DNA of 64,000 bases from contig NZ_CP022314.1 of NCBI RefSeq assembly GCF_003352915.1, positions 2,701,272 through 2,765,271 of the forward strand, in the 5' to 3' direction. This document shows, in pieces, positions 44,217 to 52,724 of the stretch. Both the position numbers and the translations under genes were made by a program. The stretch is from Arthrobacter sp. PM3 (GTDB lineage: Bacteria; Actinomycetota; Actinomycetes; Actinomycetales; Micrococcaceae). Each line of letters starts with the position of its first letter. Positions within the stretch are counted from its first letter, which is position 1. The notes below the pieces were generated by a model. It saw only the letters and a program-made list of their open reading frames with translations, ran no database searches and had not been told where the DNA came from.

Positions 44217-45181
44217 GCGAATGCCAGCTCCTTCTTGTTGCCGAGGACGCCCTGGGGCCTGAAGATCATCAACAGCATCAGCGCGACACCCACCAGGATG
44301 TAACGCAGCTGACCGGCCTGGACCGTGTTCAGCCAGGTGATGGTGCCGGACTCGATCAGGCCGTAGAGGATGCCCTGGGTGAGGGAGAGCACCACCCAGA
44401 AGATCATGGCGCCGACCACCGGGCCGAGCACCGTGCCGAGGCCGCCCAGCAGCAGGCAGGTGTACAGGAAGAACGTCAGTTCGGTGCCGTAGTTGGCGGG
44501 CTGGACCGCGCCGCGGGGGAGCGTGAAGATCATGCCTGCCAGGGCACCGAGCGCGCCGCCGATGATCAGGGACTGCATCTTGTAGGCGTACACGTTCTTG
44601 CCCAGTGAGCGGACGGCGTTCTCGTCCTCGCGGATGCCCTTGAGCACGCGGCCCCAGGGGCTGCGCATGAGCAGCCAAACCAGGGTGCAGAACAAGGCCA
44701 CGACTGCCCAGGCGACCACCCGGATGAAGAAGTCGCGGTTGTTCATGCCGATGTAGGTCCCCGGCGGGAAGGGGTTCATGGCGTAGAAGTCGCCTTCGAA
44801 AGCGGCCAGGCCGTTGGCCGAACCGGTGACGGAGGTCAGCTGGTTGGTCGTGACGATGTAGCGCACGATTTCAGCCGCCGCGATGGTCACGATGGCCAGG
44901 TAGTCCGCCCGCAGCCGCAGCGTCGGGATGCCCAGCAGCAGGGCGAAGATGGCCGAACACACGACGGCGATGAGCAGTCCGACGAAGAACGGCACGTGGA
45001 ACGTCAAGGTGGAGATGGCGAAGCCGTAGGCCCCCACCGCCATGAAGCCGGCCTGGCCGAAGTTCAGCAGGCCGGTGTAGCCGAAGTGGACCGCGAGGCC
45101 GAGGGTGGCGAGGGCGTAGGCGGCTGTCGTCGGGCTGAAGAGTTCGCCGGCGGCGCTGGAGAAAATAAATCCGAAATCCAT
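44213..45181 (-). CDS. livM: Branched-chain amino acid-type ABC permease LivM
   Basis: 322-residue permease with eight or so membrane segments. LNFGQAGFMAVGAYG and the SPWGRVLKGIREDENAVRSLGKN cytoplasmic loop, which docks with the ATPase, are LivM hallmarks; it ends RPQGVLGNKKEL. It begins 9 bases after the livH stop, and its stop overlaps the livG start. Confidence 0.94.
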   Translation of the reverse strand: MDFGFIFSSAAGELFSPTTAAYALATLGLAVHFGYTGLLNFGQAGFMAVGAYGFAISTLTFHVPFFVGLLIAVVCSAIFALLLGIPTLRLRADYLAIVTIAAAEIVRYIVTTNQLTSVTGSANGLAAFEGDFYAMNPFPPGTYIGMNNRDFFIRVVAWAVVALFCTLVWLLMRSPWGRVLKGIREDENAVRSLGKNVYAYKMQSLIIGGALGALAGMIFTLPRGAVQPANYGTELTFFLYTCLLLGGLGTVLGPVVGAMIFWVVLSLTQGILYGLIESGTITWLNTVQAGQLRYILVGVALMLLMIFRPQGVLGNKKELAFA

Positions 45182-45190
45182 GGCTGTCTC

Positions 45191-46531
45191 CTAACCCACG
45201 CGCTCGCGGCGGCCCAGAATGCCCTGAGGCCGGAACAAGAGGACAACGATCATGATGAACAACGCTCCCACGTATTTGAGGTCGGCCGCGAGACCGAACA
45301 CGGTGGTCAGCTCCACGAAGATGCCGACGATGATGGAACCGACCAGGGCGCCCCAGACCGTGCCGAGGCCGCCCAGGGTGACAGCGGCGAAGATGAGCAG
45401 CAGGATCTGCGAGCCCATGTCGAAGGTGACGCCGGGCCGGTAGTAGGCCCACAGGATGCCGCCGAGGGCGGCGAGCATGCCGCCGACCACCCAGACGATC
45501 CGGATGACGGAGTCGACGTCGATGCCGGAGGCCGCGGCCAGGGCCGGGTTGTCGGCCACCGCGCGGGTGGCCTTGCCCAGCCTGGTCTTCAGAAGGACGA
45601 CGCCGAGGGCTGCGATCACGGCGGCGCTGACGATCAGGGAAAAGAGGTTGTTGGGGGAGATCGAGACCGGGCCGATCAGGATTTCCGCGCTCTGGGCAAA
45701 CGGCAGCTGCTGGGTGGCGCCGCCGAAGTAGAACTGGATGATGTAGCGGACGGCCAGGGCGAGGCCGATGCTGACGATCATCATCGGAACAAGCCCGGTG
45801 CCGCGGCGCCGCAGCGGCTTCCACAAGCCTGCGTCCTGGGCGTAGCCGAACAGGCCGCCGCCCACAATCGCCAGGAGGACGGCCAGCCAGAACGGCAGGT
45901 TCATCCCGTTGAATGCAAAGACCAGCACGGCGCCCAGGGTGACCATTTCACCGTGGGCGAAGTTCGTCAGGCCCGTGGTGCCGAAGATCAGCGAGAGGCC
46001 AACGGCCGCGAGGGCGAGCAGCAGGCCGAAGCTCAGGCCGGCCACGAGCCGGTTAATCAGGTTCTGGCCGAAGTTCTGCTCCGCCACAACAATGCCTTTG
46101 CCGAAGGCGAAGATCACCGAGAGGTTGGAGGTCTGGCTGAACGTGACCTTGCGGGGGTTTTCCTGGCCCTCGGCGAGCTTGATGCCGCTCGGCAGCGTGG
46201 ACTCGTCGAGTTTGACCTCGTAGGTGCCCTGGGTGGGGACGCCGATGGTCCAGGCGCCATTGGCTCCCGATTTTGCGGTTCCCGTGAAGTCGCCGTTCGT
46301 GGCGGTGATGGTGACCCCGGGGATCGGTGCGCGGTCATCGCCGCGCAGGAAGCCGCTGATGCTGTTCGTGAACTGGGTGGCCGACGGGGATGGTGTCGGC
46401 GAAGGGGTCGTGGCGCTGGATGCCGGGGCAACGATGAGCAGTAGTGCGGCCATGGTGGCAAGTACCGCCCCCACCGACCTCAGTAGACTGCCGCGCCGTC
46501 TCTGCGACAGGCCGCTCGTTGTGCTTCTCAA
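45191..46531 (-). CDS. livH: LivH-type permease with an N-terminal signal peptide and extracellular beta-sandwich domain
   Basis: 446 residues, about 150 more than ordinary LivH. Residues 1-40 form a signal peptide ending SSA. Residues 55-140 (SISGFLRGDDRAPIPGVTITATNGDFTGTA...) look like a carboxypeptidase-regulatory/Cna-B-type beta-sandwich. The permease proper starts near 158, with LNFAHGE-like TNFAHGEMVTLGA and the KTRLGKATRAVADNP docking loop. TTG 46531 is chosen for GGAGG eight bases upstream. A possible -10 box TAGCAT (46663-46668, minus) would leave a leader of about 125 bases. Confidence 0.9.
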   Translation of the reverse strand: MRSTTSGLSQRRRGSLLRSVGAVLATMAALLLIVAPASSATTPSPTPSPSATQFTNSISGFLRGDDRAPIPGVTITATNGDFTGTAKSGANGAWTIGVPTQGTYEVKLDESTLPSGIKLAEGQENPRKVTFSQTSNLSVIFAFGKGIVVAEQNFGQNLINRLVAGLSFGLLLALAAVGLSLIFGTTGLTNFAHGEMVTLGAVLVFAFNGMNLPFWLAVLLAIVGGGLFGYAQDAGLWKPLRRRGTGLVPMMIVSIGLALAVRYIIQFYFGGATQQLPFAQSAEILIGPVSISPNNLFSLIVSAAVIAALGVVLLKTRLGKATRAVADNPALAAASGIDVDSVIRIVWVVGGMLAALGGILWAYYRPGVTFDMGSQILLLIFAAVTLGGLGTVWGALVGSIIVGIFVELTTVFGLAADLKYVGALFIMIVVLLFRPQGILGRRERVG

Positions 46532-46962
46532 ATTGAAAACCTCCACATGGGGGTGCTGTGGGTTGCGCCTTTGCAACCGCTGCGAACGGTCAGGGGGCGG
46601 GGTCCTGCCTGCAGTGGTGTACTGCGGGCATTGCTTGTGATGTCCGTCACCCTGTGTGGCCTATGCTACAGCGCGGGGAGGCCGATGAATGCCGTTGCGA
46701 GCAGGCAGAACGTCGCGATCGGGTAACAACCGTGTAGTGCGGCAGGAGCTATGTTTTAGCGCAGCTTAAGAAAACTTTTGTTGATTCCGAGTATGCCTAA
46801 ACAGTGGCCGCTCTGACCCCGGGCTCCAAGCTTTTCCCAAGCCGTCCCGCGTTATGGTGCGAAGAGCGCCGGCGTCCGAGGACGGGATGCCGGGACCCGG
46901 ATCTCCAGTCCGGGACCAGGTGCCGGCGCCGGCAGCGGGGGCCGATCTTGGAGGGCCGAGCG
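46532..46962. other. Divergent intergenic region upstream of livH and the exported-protein gene
   Basis: 431 bases. It holds the livH ribosome-binding site and possible minus-strand -10 box TAGCAT (46663-46668). An A/T-rich stretch (46750-46800) with TTGATT (46781-46786) may carry the plus-strand promoter, but no well-spaced pair can be fixed. GGAGG near 46950 serves ATG 46963. No gene is seen; the frame open from 46804 lacks conserved sequence. Confidence 0.45.
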
Positions 46963-47838
46963 ATGAACCGGGTGGTCAGGCTGTGCCTCGCGGGCACGCT
47001 TGTCCTGGCGGTCCTGGGGATTCCGGCACTCAGCCTTGGACCCGAAACCGCCGGGGCCCAGGCCTGCGTGCCCGGTGCGGGCCCGCCGTCCAATCCCTAC
47101 CCCGGGAGCACCGCGGCGGCGTCGGGCTTCGAGTCCGCCACCTTGGACGGGTTTGGCGTCTCCACCTCCGGGACGGGAACGGCCTCGGTGTCCACCGCCA
47201 TATCGCATTCCGGCAACTGTTCGGCCGTCCTGCACACCACGACAGCGCCGGGCTCCCTGGCCCGCATGACAGTCGGCCTGAAGCCGGGGGCGACCGAAGC
47301 GTATGCGGACGGCTGGTTCAATATCGCCGCGGAGGGCGGGGCGGGAAACAATGTTCCCTACTTCCGGTTCTTCTCCGGCGGCGTCCGTGTCCTGGATGTC
47401 TTCCGGCAGAACGTCTCCCATGAGCTGATGCTCCGGACATCCTCACCGGAAGGGTTCATGTACACCACGCTGCGGCGGGAAGTTCCCGGCGACTCCTGGC
47501 ACCGGCTCATCATGCACGTGGTGCCCAACGGACCCGCGACGGAGGTGCAGATCTGGTGGGACGGGCGGTCCGTCTATGCGGGGACGGTCAGTGTGCCGGC
47601 GATGACGGTCGATACGGTGCAGCTCGGCTCAGAACATGACCAACAGATGGCAGACATCTATGTCGACGACGTCATCGTCAGCAGCGGCACGGGAAGTCCG
47701 GTGCCGGTTCCCGGGCCGCTCCCGGCACCCAAAGGGGAACCGTCGGCACCGCCGAACGACCTCCGGGTGGACAACCACTCGTTGGTTCTGGCGGCGGGCA
47801 CCGTCTACAGGCGCGGCAGGCCACTCCGGATGGGCTGA
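46963..47838 (+). CDS. Exported protein of unknown function, possible jelly-roll (LamG-like) fold
   Basis: 291 residues. A signal peptide of about 34 residues ends at AGAQA. The mature part (SGFESATLDGFGVSTSGTGTASVSTAISHSGNCSAVLHTT...YVDDVIVSSG) has the alternating beta pattern and terminal DIYVDDVIV strand seen in LamG/concanavalin-like carbohydrate-binding or lyase proteins. There is no recognisable catalytic motif. A short Pro-rich segment and about 25 further residues follow. GGAGG precedes ATG 46963. It stands alone, so neighbours do not suggest a role. Confidence 0.8.
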   Translation: MNRVVRLCLAGTLVLAVLGIPALSLGPETAGAQACVPGAGPPSNPYPGSTAAASGFESATLDGFGVSTSGTGTASVSTAISHSGNCSAVLHTTTAPGSLARMTVGLKPGATEAYADGWFNIAAEGGAGNNVPYFRFFSGGVRVLDVFRQNVSHELMLRTSSPEGFMYTTLRREVPGDSWHRLIMHVVPNGPATEVQIWWDGRSVYAGTVSVPAMTVDTVQLGSEHDQQMADIYVDDVIVSSGTGSPVPVPGPLPAPKGEPSAPPNDLRVDNHSLVLAAGTVYRRGRPLRMG

Positions 47839-48130
47839 GTGGGATCCGCTGACCGGGGCCGGTCGGTGCCCGGCGTTAGGCCTGTCGTCCGGTTCCGGCG
47901 TTAGGTCACGGTTCGGTTGCGGCGGCCGTAGCAGGGAACTATCCCTCCCGGCCGGCCGTGGGAATTGGTAGCGTGACTTTACAAAGCCTGCTGCAGAGCG
48001 GCCCTGTGGCTTCCTGCACGGCCGGCTGCCTGCCCGTAGGCTTCGCATTGTCCGCGCTGCATTTGTCCGCATCACTCATTCCGTATCGCACCGGATCACC
48101 ACCTACCCCTAATCTTGGAGGAAACCCGCA
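47839..48130 (+). other. Intergenic region upstream of the BI-1 family gene
   Basis: 292 bases. A short direct repeat CCGGCGTTAGG occurs near 47870 and 47900. No clear terminator or promoter is seen; GGAGG before ATG 48131 is the only firm signal. Confidence 0.4.
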
Positions 48131-49060
48131 ATGGCATCTGGCGGAAACCCGATCTTCAGCGGAAAGAATTTCCGTGAAGCCACCCAGGCCCCGCCCGCCC
48201 CGCAGGCGTACGGCCAAAACCCCTACGGCCAGGCCCCCTACGGCCAGAACGGCTACGGCCAGGCCCCCGGCCAGGTCATGGACGCCCGGGGTGCGTGGAG
48301 CTCCGCGCAGCAGGGCATGACTCAGGATCAGCTGCAGGACCTGTACAACCGCCCGGCTGCCGGCCCGGCAGATATCGGCCGGATGACCTACGACGACGTG
48401 ATCGTCAAGACGGCCGGATGCCTCGGTGTCCTGGTGGTCGGCGCCGCCGTGGCGCTCGCCGTTCCGCAAGGCACCGGGTCCATGCTGATGATCCTCGGCG
48501 CGCTCGGCGGCTTCGCCCTGGCCATGGTCAACACGTTCAAGAAGCAGCCCTCTCCCGCGCTGATCCTGGCGTACGCGCTGCTCGAGGGATTCTTCCTCGG
48601 CGGCCTGACCCGCATCCTGGACAACATGTTCCCGGGTGTCGGCATCCAAGCCGTCGTCGGGACCCTGTCCGTGTTCGCCGTGACCCTGGTGCTGTTCAAG
48701 AGCGGCAAGGTGCGGGCAACGCCCAAGGTCATGCGGTTCTTCATGATCGCCCTGATCGGCTACGCGGTGTTCGCGCTCATCAACCTGTTCATGATGATGA
48801 CCGGTGCCGTGACGACGCCGTTTGGCCTGAGCACGAGTGTGGAGATTTTCGGCATCCCGCTCGGTGTCTTCATCGGCATCCTGGCGATCGGCCTGGCCGC
48901 GTTCTCGCTGATCATGGACTTCACCAGCATCGAGGCGGCCATCAGCGCCGGCGCCCCGCAGCGGTTCTCCTGGACCGCCGCTTTCGGCCTCACGGTCACC
49001 CTGGTCTGGCTGTACGTCGAGATCATCCGCCTGCTGGCCATCCTCCGCGGCGACGAGTAG
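48131..49060 (+). CDS. Bax inhibitor-1 / YccA family membrane protein
   Basis: 309 residues with seven hydrophobic segments, the BI-1 (TMBIM) pattern; the family is linked to calcium leak and stress in other organisms. A cytoplasmic N-terminus of about 85 residues contains a YGQxP/YGQN repeat (about residues 27-46), low-complexity and Gln/Gly/Tyr-rich. The core includes YALLEGFFLGGLTRI and MDFTSIEAAI, typical of actinobacterial members. GGAGG lies before ATG 48131. Confidence 0.92.
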   Translation: MASGGNPIFSGKNFREATQAPPAPQAYGQNPYGQAPYGQNGYGQAPGQVMDARGAWSSAQQGMTQDQLQDLYNRPAAGPADIGRMTYDDVIVKTAGCLGVLVVGAAVALAVPQGTGSMLMILGALGGFALAMVNTFKKQPSPALILAYALLEGFFLGGLTRILDNMFPGVGIQAVVGTLSVFAVTLVLFKSGKVRATPKVMRFFMIALIGYAVFALINLFMMMTGAVTTPFGLSTSVEIFGIPLGVFIGILAIGLAAFSLIMDFTSIEAAISAGAPQRFSWTAAFGLTVTLVWLYVEIIRLLAILRGDE

Positions 49061-49090
49061 CCGCCGTCCTTCCCGACACCGGCTCTGTCA

Positions 49091-49128
49091 CGCAGGAGCC
49101 CCGCCGGACGGCGGGGCTCCTGCGTTTT
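49091..49128. terminator. Bidirectional terminator between the BI-1 gene and the thiolase gene
   Basis: A perfect 15-bp stem (49091-49105 with 49110-49124) with a four-base loop, followed by TTTT on the plus strand. It separates convergent genes. Confidence 0.93.
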
Positions 49129-49138
49129 AAGCGCGGCG

Positions 49139-50377
49139 TCAGCTCAGGCGCTCGAGGACCACCGCCATGCCCTGGCCGCCGCCGACGCACAGCGTGGCCA
49201 GCCCGAGGGCGGCGTCACGGGTGCGCAGGCCGTTCAGGAGCGTGGTGGTCATGCGGGCCCCGGTCATGCCGAACGGGTGTCCCAGGGCGATCGCGCCGCC
49301 GTGGACGTTGAGCTTCTCCGGATCAATCTCCAGCTCCCGGGCACTGGCCACCACCTGGACGGCGAAGGCTTCGTTGAGCTCCACGAGGTCGACGTCGCGG
49401 ATTGTCAGGCCGGCGAGCGTGAGCGCCCTGCGGCTCGCCTCCACCGGGCCCATGCCCATCAGTTCCGGGGACAGGGCGCTGACCCCGGTGGACACGATCC
49501 GGGCGAGGGGTTCGAGGCCGAGTTCGCGGGCGCGCGTGTCGCTCATGACCACGACTGCGGCCGCCCCGTCATTGAGCGGGCAGGCGTTGCCGGCGGTGAC
49601 GGTGCCGTGGCTGCGGAACACCGGCTGCAGGGCGGCGACACCCTCGGCGCTCACGCCGGGCCGCGGAGAGTCGTCGCGGTCCACCACCGAGCCGTCGGCG
49701 CGGGTGTACGGCGTGATTTCGCGGGCGTAGAACCCGGAGGTGATCGCCGCCTCGGCCCGGTTCTGGCTGAGCACGGCCCACGCATCCTGTTCCGCGCGGC
49801 CGATCCCGTAACTCGTCGCGACGTTCTCCGCGGTCTGGCCCATGGCGATGTAGACGTCCGGCATACGGCCGCCCAGGCGCGGGTCGGTCCAGGGCGTATT
49901 GGAGGCCGCGCGGGCCTCGGTGCGTTGCCGCGCCGCCTGGAACTTCGGGTTGTGGCTGCCAGGGTCGGTCTCGCCGGCCCCGGCCCAGTCCCGGTACCGG
50001 GACACCGACTCCACGCCGGCGGCGACGAACGCGTGCCCTTCTCCGGCTTTGACGGCGTGGAACGCCATCCGGAGCGTCTGCAGGCTGGAGGCGCAGAACC
50101 GGTTGATGGTGGCGGCGGGAACGTTGTCCAGCCCGGCCAGGATGCCGGCCACCCGCGCCATGTTGGAGCCGGCCTCGCCGCTGGGCTCGGCGCACCCCAG
50201 GTAGATGTCGTCGAGGCCCGGACCCGGCCCGGCGGCGGCGTCGAACCCGGCCAGCGGCGCCAGGGCGGCCGTGATCATGGCGGCGGCGAGGTCGTCGGGC
50301 CGCTCATCCTTCAGCGACCCCTTGAACGCGCGCCCGATCGGGCTCCGGGCGGTGGAAACGATGACGGCTTCAGGCAT
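49139..50377 (-). CDS. Thiolase family acetyl-CoA acetyltransferase
   Basis: 412 residues. Acyl-enzyme cysteine in NRFCASSLQT, base His in GHPFGMTGAR and second Cys in CVGGGQGMA: all three catalytic motifs are present. NEAFA is also intact. It may work in beta-oxidation or acetoacetyl-CoA synthesis; no fatty-acid genes are adjacent. On the minus strand it lies 20 bases after galK, so co-transcription with galK is possible although functionally unrelated. Confidence 0.93.
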   Translation of the reverse strand: MPEAVIVSTARSPIGRAFKGSLKDERPDDLAAAMITAALAPLAGFDAAAGPGPGLDDIYLGCAEPSGEAGSNMARVAGILAGLDNVPAATINRFCASSLQTLRMAFHAVKAGEGHAFVAAGVESVSRYRDWAGAGETDPGSHNPKFQAARQRTEARAASNTPWTDPRLGGRMPDVYIAMGQTAENVATSYGIGRAEQDAWAVLSQNRAEAAITSGFYAREITPYTRADGSVVDRDDSPRPGVSAEGVAALQPVFRSHGTVTAGNACPLNDGAAAVVVMSDTRARELGLEPLARIVSTGVSALSPELMGMGPVEASRRALTLAGLTIRDVDLVELNEAFAVQVVASARELEIDPEKLNVHGGAIALGHPFGMTGARMTTTLLNGLRTRDAALGLATLCVGGGQGMAVVLERLS

Positions 50378-50397
50378 GCGCCAAGACTACGCCCCGG

Positions 50398-51558
50398 CTA
50401 TGCCAGCCGCACGGCCCCGGCGGCGGGGCGGACGCTGAAGATCTCCGGCGCGGTGTAGCCGGCACGGGAGAAGGCCTGCCCGACGGCGGCACGGACCTGC
50501 GGCTCGGACCCCGCCGGCGTCAGGGCGATCGCGGAGCCGCCAAAGCCTCCGCCGGTCATGCGGGCACCGAGCGCGCCGGCGGACCGTGCGGTGTCCACGG
50601 CCAGGTCCAGCTCGGCACAGGAGATCTCGAAGTCATCGCGCATCGAGGCGTGGGAGGCGTCCAGCAGGGGACCGATCACGGCCGGGCCCAGGGTCTCCAG
50701 CAGCTCCACCGTCTGCAGCACGCGGTCGTTCTCGGTGACGACGTGCCGGACCCGCCGGAACGTTTCAGCGTCCAGGAGCCCGCTGGCTTCCTCCAAGTCC
50801 TCCAGCCCGACGTCGCGCAGGGCCCGCACGCCGAGGACTTCGGCGCCGAGCTCGCACGATTCCCGCCGGGCGGCGTATTCGCCGTCGGCGTGGGAGTGGG
50901 AGACCCTGGTGTCGATGACCAACAGCACCAGCCCGGCGGCGTCGGCGTCGAACGGGACCTGGCGGACGCTCTGGTCCCGGCAGTCGAGGAAGACGGCGTG
51001 CCCGGCCGTGGCCCGGAGCGAGGCGGACTGGTCCATGATGCCGGTCGGCGCTCCGACGAAGTCGTTTTCCGCGCGCTGGGTGGCCAGGACCATGTCCTGG
51101 GCGGACAGGCCGGCGGAGGTGAGGTCGTTCAGCGCCGTGATCACGGCGCATTCAATGGCGTGGGAGGAGGACAGGCCGGCGCCGCGCGGGACGTCGGAGT
51201 CCAGGAGCAGGTCCACGCCCGGGACCGTGACCCCCACTTGCTGCAGCGCCCAGATGACACCGAGCGGGTATTTGGTCCAGCCCCGCGCGGCGGCGCGGTC
51301 CAGCGAAGCCGTGTCCGCCGTCGTCAGTCCCTGGTTGCCGAACGTGGAGAGCATCCGCACGGCCGAATCCGGCCGGATCCCGACGGCCACCCGGGCCGTC
51401 CGGTCGATCGCGAACGGCAGGACGAAGCCCTCGTTGTAGTCCGTGTGCTCGCCGATGAGGTTGACCCGTCCCGGCGCCCGCCACACGCCGTCGGGCCGGA
51501 CGCCGAAGACCGCCTCAAACCGGCCCGCGAGCCCGCCGCTGTCCGTGGAGGGGATCAT
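50398..51558 (-). CDS. galK: Galactokinase
   Basis: GHMP kinase that phosphorylates galactose at C1; 386 residues. GRVNLIGEHTDYN (31-42) is the galactokinase signature; VPRGAGLSSSHA (123-134) is the ATP loop; APTGIMDQSAS holds the catalytic Asp; GGGFGGSAI is the C-terminal glycine motif. ATG 51558 is chosen because conservation begins near WRAPGRVN; the frame upstream is a shadow of galM. A -10 box TATACC (51596-51601, minus) gives a leader of about 30 bases. galT is not in the window. Confidence 0.95.
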   Translation of the reverse strand: MIPSTDSGGLAGRFEAVFGVRPDGVWRAPGRVNLIGEHTDYNEGFVLPFAIDRTARVAVGIRPDSAVRMLSTFGNQGLTTADTASLDRAAARGWTKYPLGVIWALQQVGVTVPGVDLLLDSDVPRGAGLSSSHAIECAVITALNDLTSAGLSAQDMVLATQRAENDFVGAPTGIMDQSASLRATAGHAVFLDCRDQSVRQVPFDADAAGLVLLVIDTRVSHSHADGEYAARRESCELGAEVLGVRALRDVGLEDLEEASGLLDAETFRRVRHVVTENDRVLQTVELLETLGPAVIGPLLDASHASMRDDFEISCAELDLAVDTARSAGALGARMTGGGFGGSAIALTPAGSEPQVRAAVGQAFSRAGYTAPEIFSVRPAAGAVRLA

Positions 51559-51635
51559 GGCCTGGCACCTGCGCTGCTGGAAGTCATGGAACCAAGGTAT
51601 ACGGGTTCGCAGGGTTGTTTGTGTGGTGCGGGCTG

Positions 51636-51641
51636 TACGGT
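51636..51641 (+). promoter_or_regulatory. -10 box TACGGT before galM
   Basis: TACGGT ends seven bases before ATG 51649, consistent with a leaderless mRNA. It lies about 35 bases from the divergent galK -10 box (51596-51601), so both promoters share one short control region. Confidence 0.45.
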
Positions 51642-51648
51642 GTTCACC

Positions 51649-52626
51649 ATGGACCCCACAGCAACTGACTCCGCATCCGGCACTGCAACAGGCGCCGATG
51701 CCACCGTGCGGCGGTACGCCACCGGGCGGCAGTACGAGCTCCGGCGCGGGGACGCGCTGGCCGTCGTCACCGAACTCGCCGCCGGGCTGCGGCTCTACAG
51801 CCGCGGCGGGACCGCTCTGACAGAGAGCTATGGCGACGCCGACATCCCGCCCGGCGCCACCGGCATCACCCTGGCGCCCTGGGCCAACCGGGTGGAAGAC
51901 GGCACCTGGTACCTCAACGGCAAGAAGATGCAGCTCGACATCACCGAGGTCTCCCGCCACAACGCCAGCCACGGCCTGCTGCGGAACTCCGCCTACGAAC
52001 TGGTCGATGAGGACGAATTCTCCGTCACCCTGGAGGCAGCCGTGTTCCCGCAGCACGGCTACCCGTTCCTGCTGCGGCACCGGGTCCGCTACGAGCTCGC
52101 CGACGACCTCGGACTGGTGGTGCGCCAGAGCCTCATCAACGACTCCCGGGACCCCGCGCCGTTCGTGCTCGGCGCGCACCCGTACCTGCGGCTGGGCGAC
52201 GTGCCCGCCGAGGACCTCACGGTGACCGTCAGCGCCCGGACCCGGCTGGTCGCCGACGACCGGCTCATCCCGCGCAGCACCGCGCCTGTCAGCGGCGATT
52301 TCGACCTCCGCGGCGGACAGCCCGTGGGGACGCTGGACCTGGATTCGGCGTACACGGACTTGGAGTTCGACGGCGGCGTCGCCCGGCACACGTTGCGGGC
52401 ACCGGACGGGCGGACCGTGAGCCTGTGGCAGGATGCCGCCTGCGGCTATGTCCACGTTTTCGTGACCACGGAGTTTCCCGGCCGGACCAAGGCGGTCGCG
52501 ATCGAGCCGATGACCGGGCCCGCGAACGCGTTCAACAGCGGCGAGGGACTGCGCTGGCTGGCACCGGGGGAGCAGTTCTCCATGAGCTGGGGCATCACCG
52601 CCTCCTTGACTGACGCGGCTGACTGA
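51649..52626 (+). CDS. galM: Aldose 1-epimerase family protein
   Basis: 325 residues. The galactose mutarotase motifs are present: ANRVEDG, RHNASHGLLRN (His108), VLGAHPYLR (second His) and the catalytic Glu in AIEPMTGPANAF. It interconverts alpha and beta sugar anomers ahead of GalK, which is encoded divergently 90 bases away. About 20 non-conserved residues precede the fold. The sequence is closer to the broad 'aldose epimerase' group than to classical GalM, so other hexoses are possible. Confidence 0.9.
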   Translation: MDPTATDSASGTATGADATVRRYATGRQYELRRGDALAVVTELAAGLRLYSRGGTALTESYGDADIPPGATGITLAPWANRVEDGTWYLNGKKMQLDITEVSRHNASHGLLRNSAYELVDEDEFSVTLEAAVFPQHGYPFLLRHRVRYELADDLGLVVRQSLINDSRDPAPFVLGAHPYLRLGDVPAEDLTVTVSARTRLVADDRLIPRSTAPVSGDFDLRGGQPVGTLDLDSAYTDLEFDGGVARHTLRAPDGRTVSLWQDAACGYVHVFVTTEFPGRTKAVAIEPMTGPANAFNSGEGLRWLAPGEQFSMSWGITASLTDAAD

Positions 52627-52724
52627 CGCCGCCGGCTGATACCGGGGGAAGCCGGCCCAACGGACTGTCCCGGCGCGCCGCGGGCCGGTTTCCCATTAAC
52701 CGGCGGCTGGGGAAGTATGGGGCT

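Noticed and set aside
46804..46962. 53-codon N-terminal extension of the exported protein
   Set aside because: Arg/Cys-rich and unlike coding sequence; the signal peptide and GGAGG point to ATG 46963.
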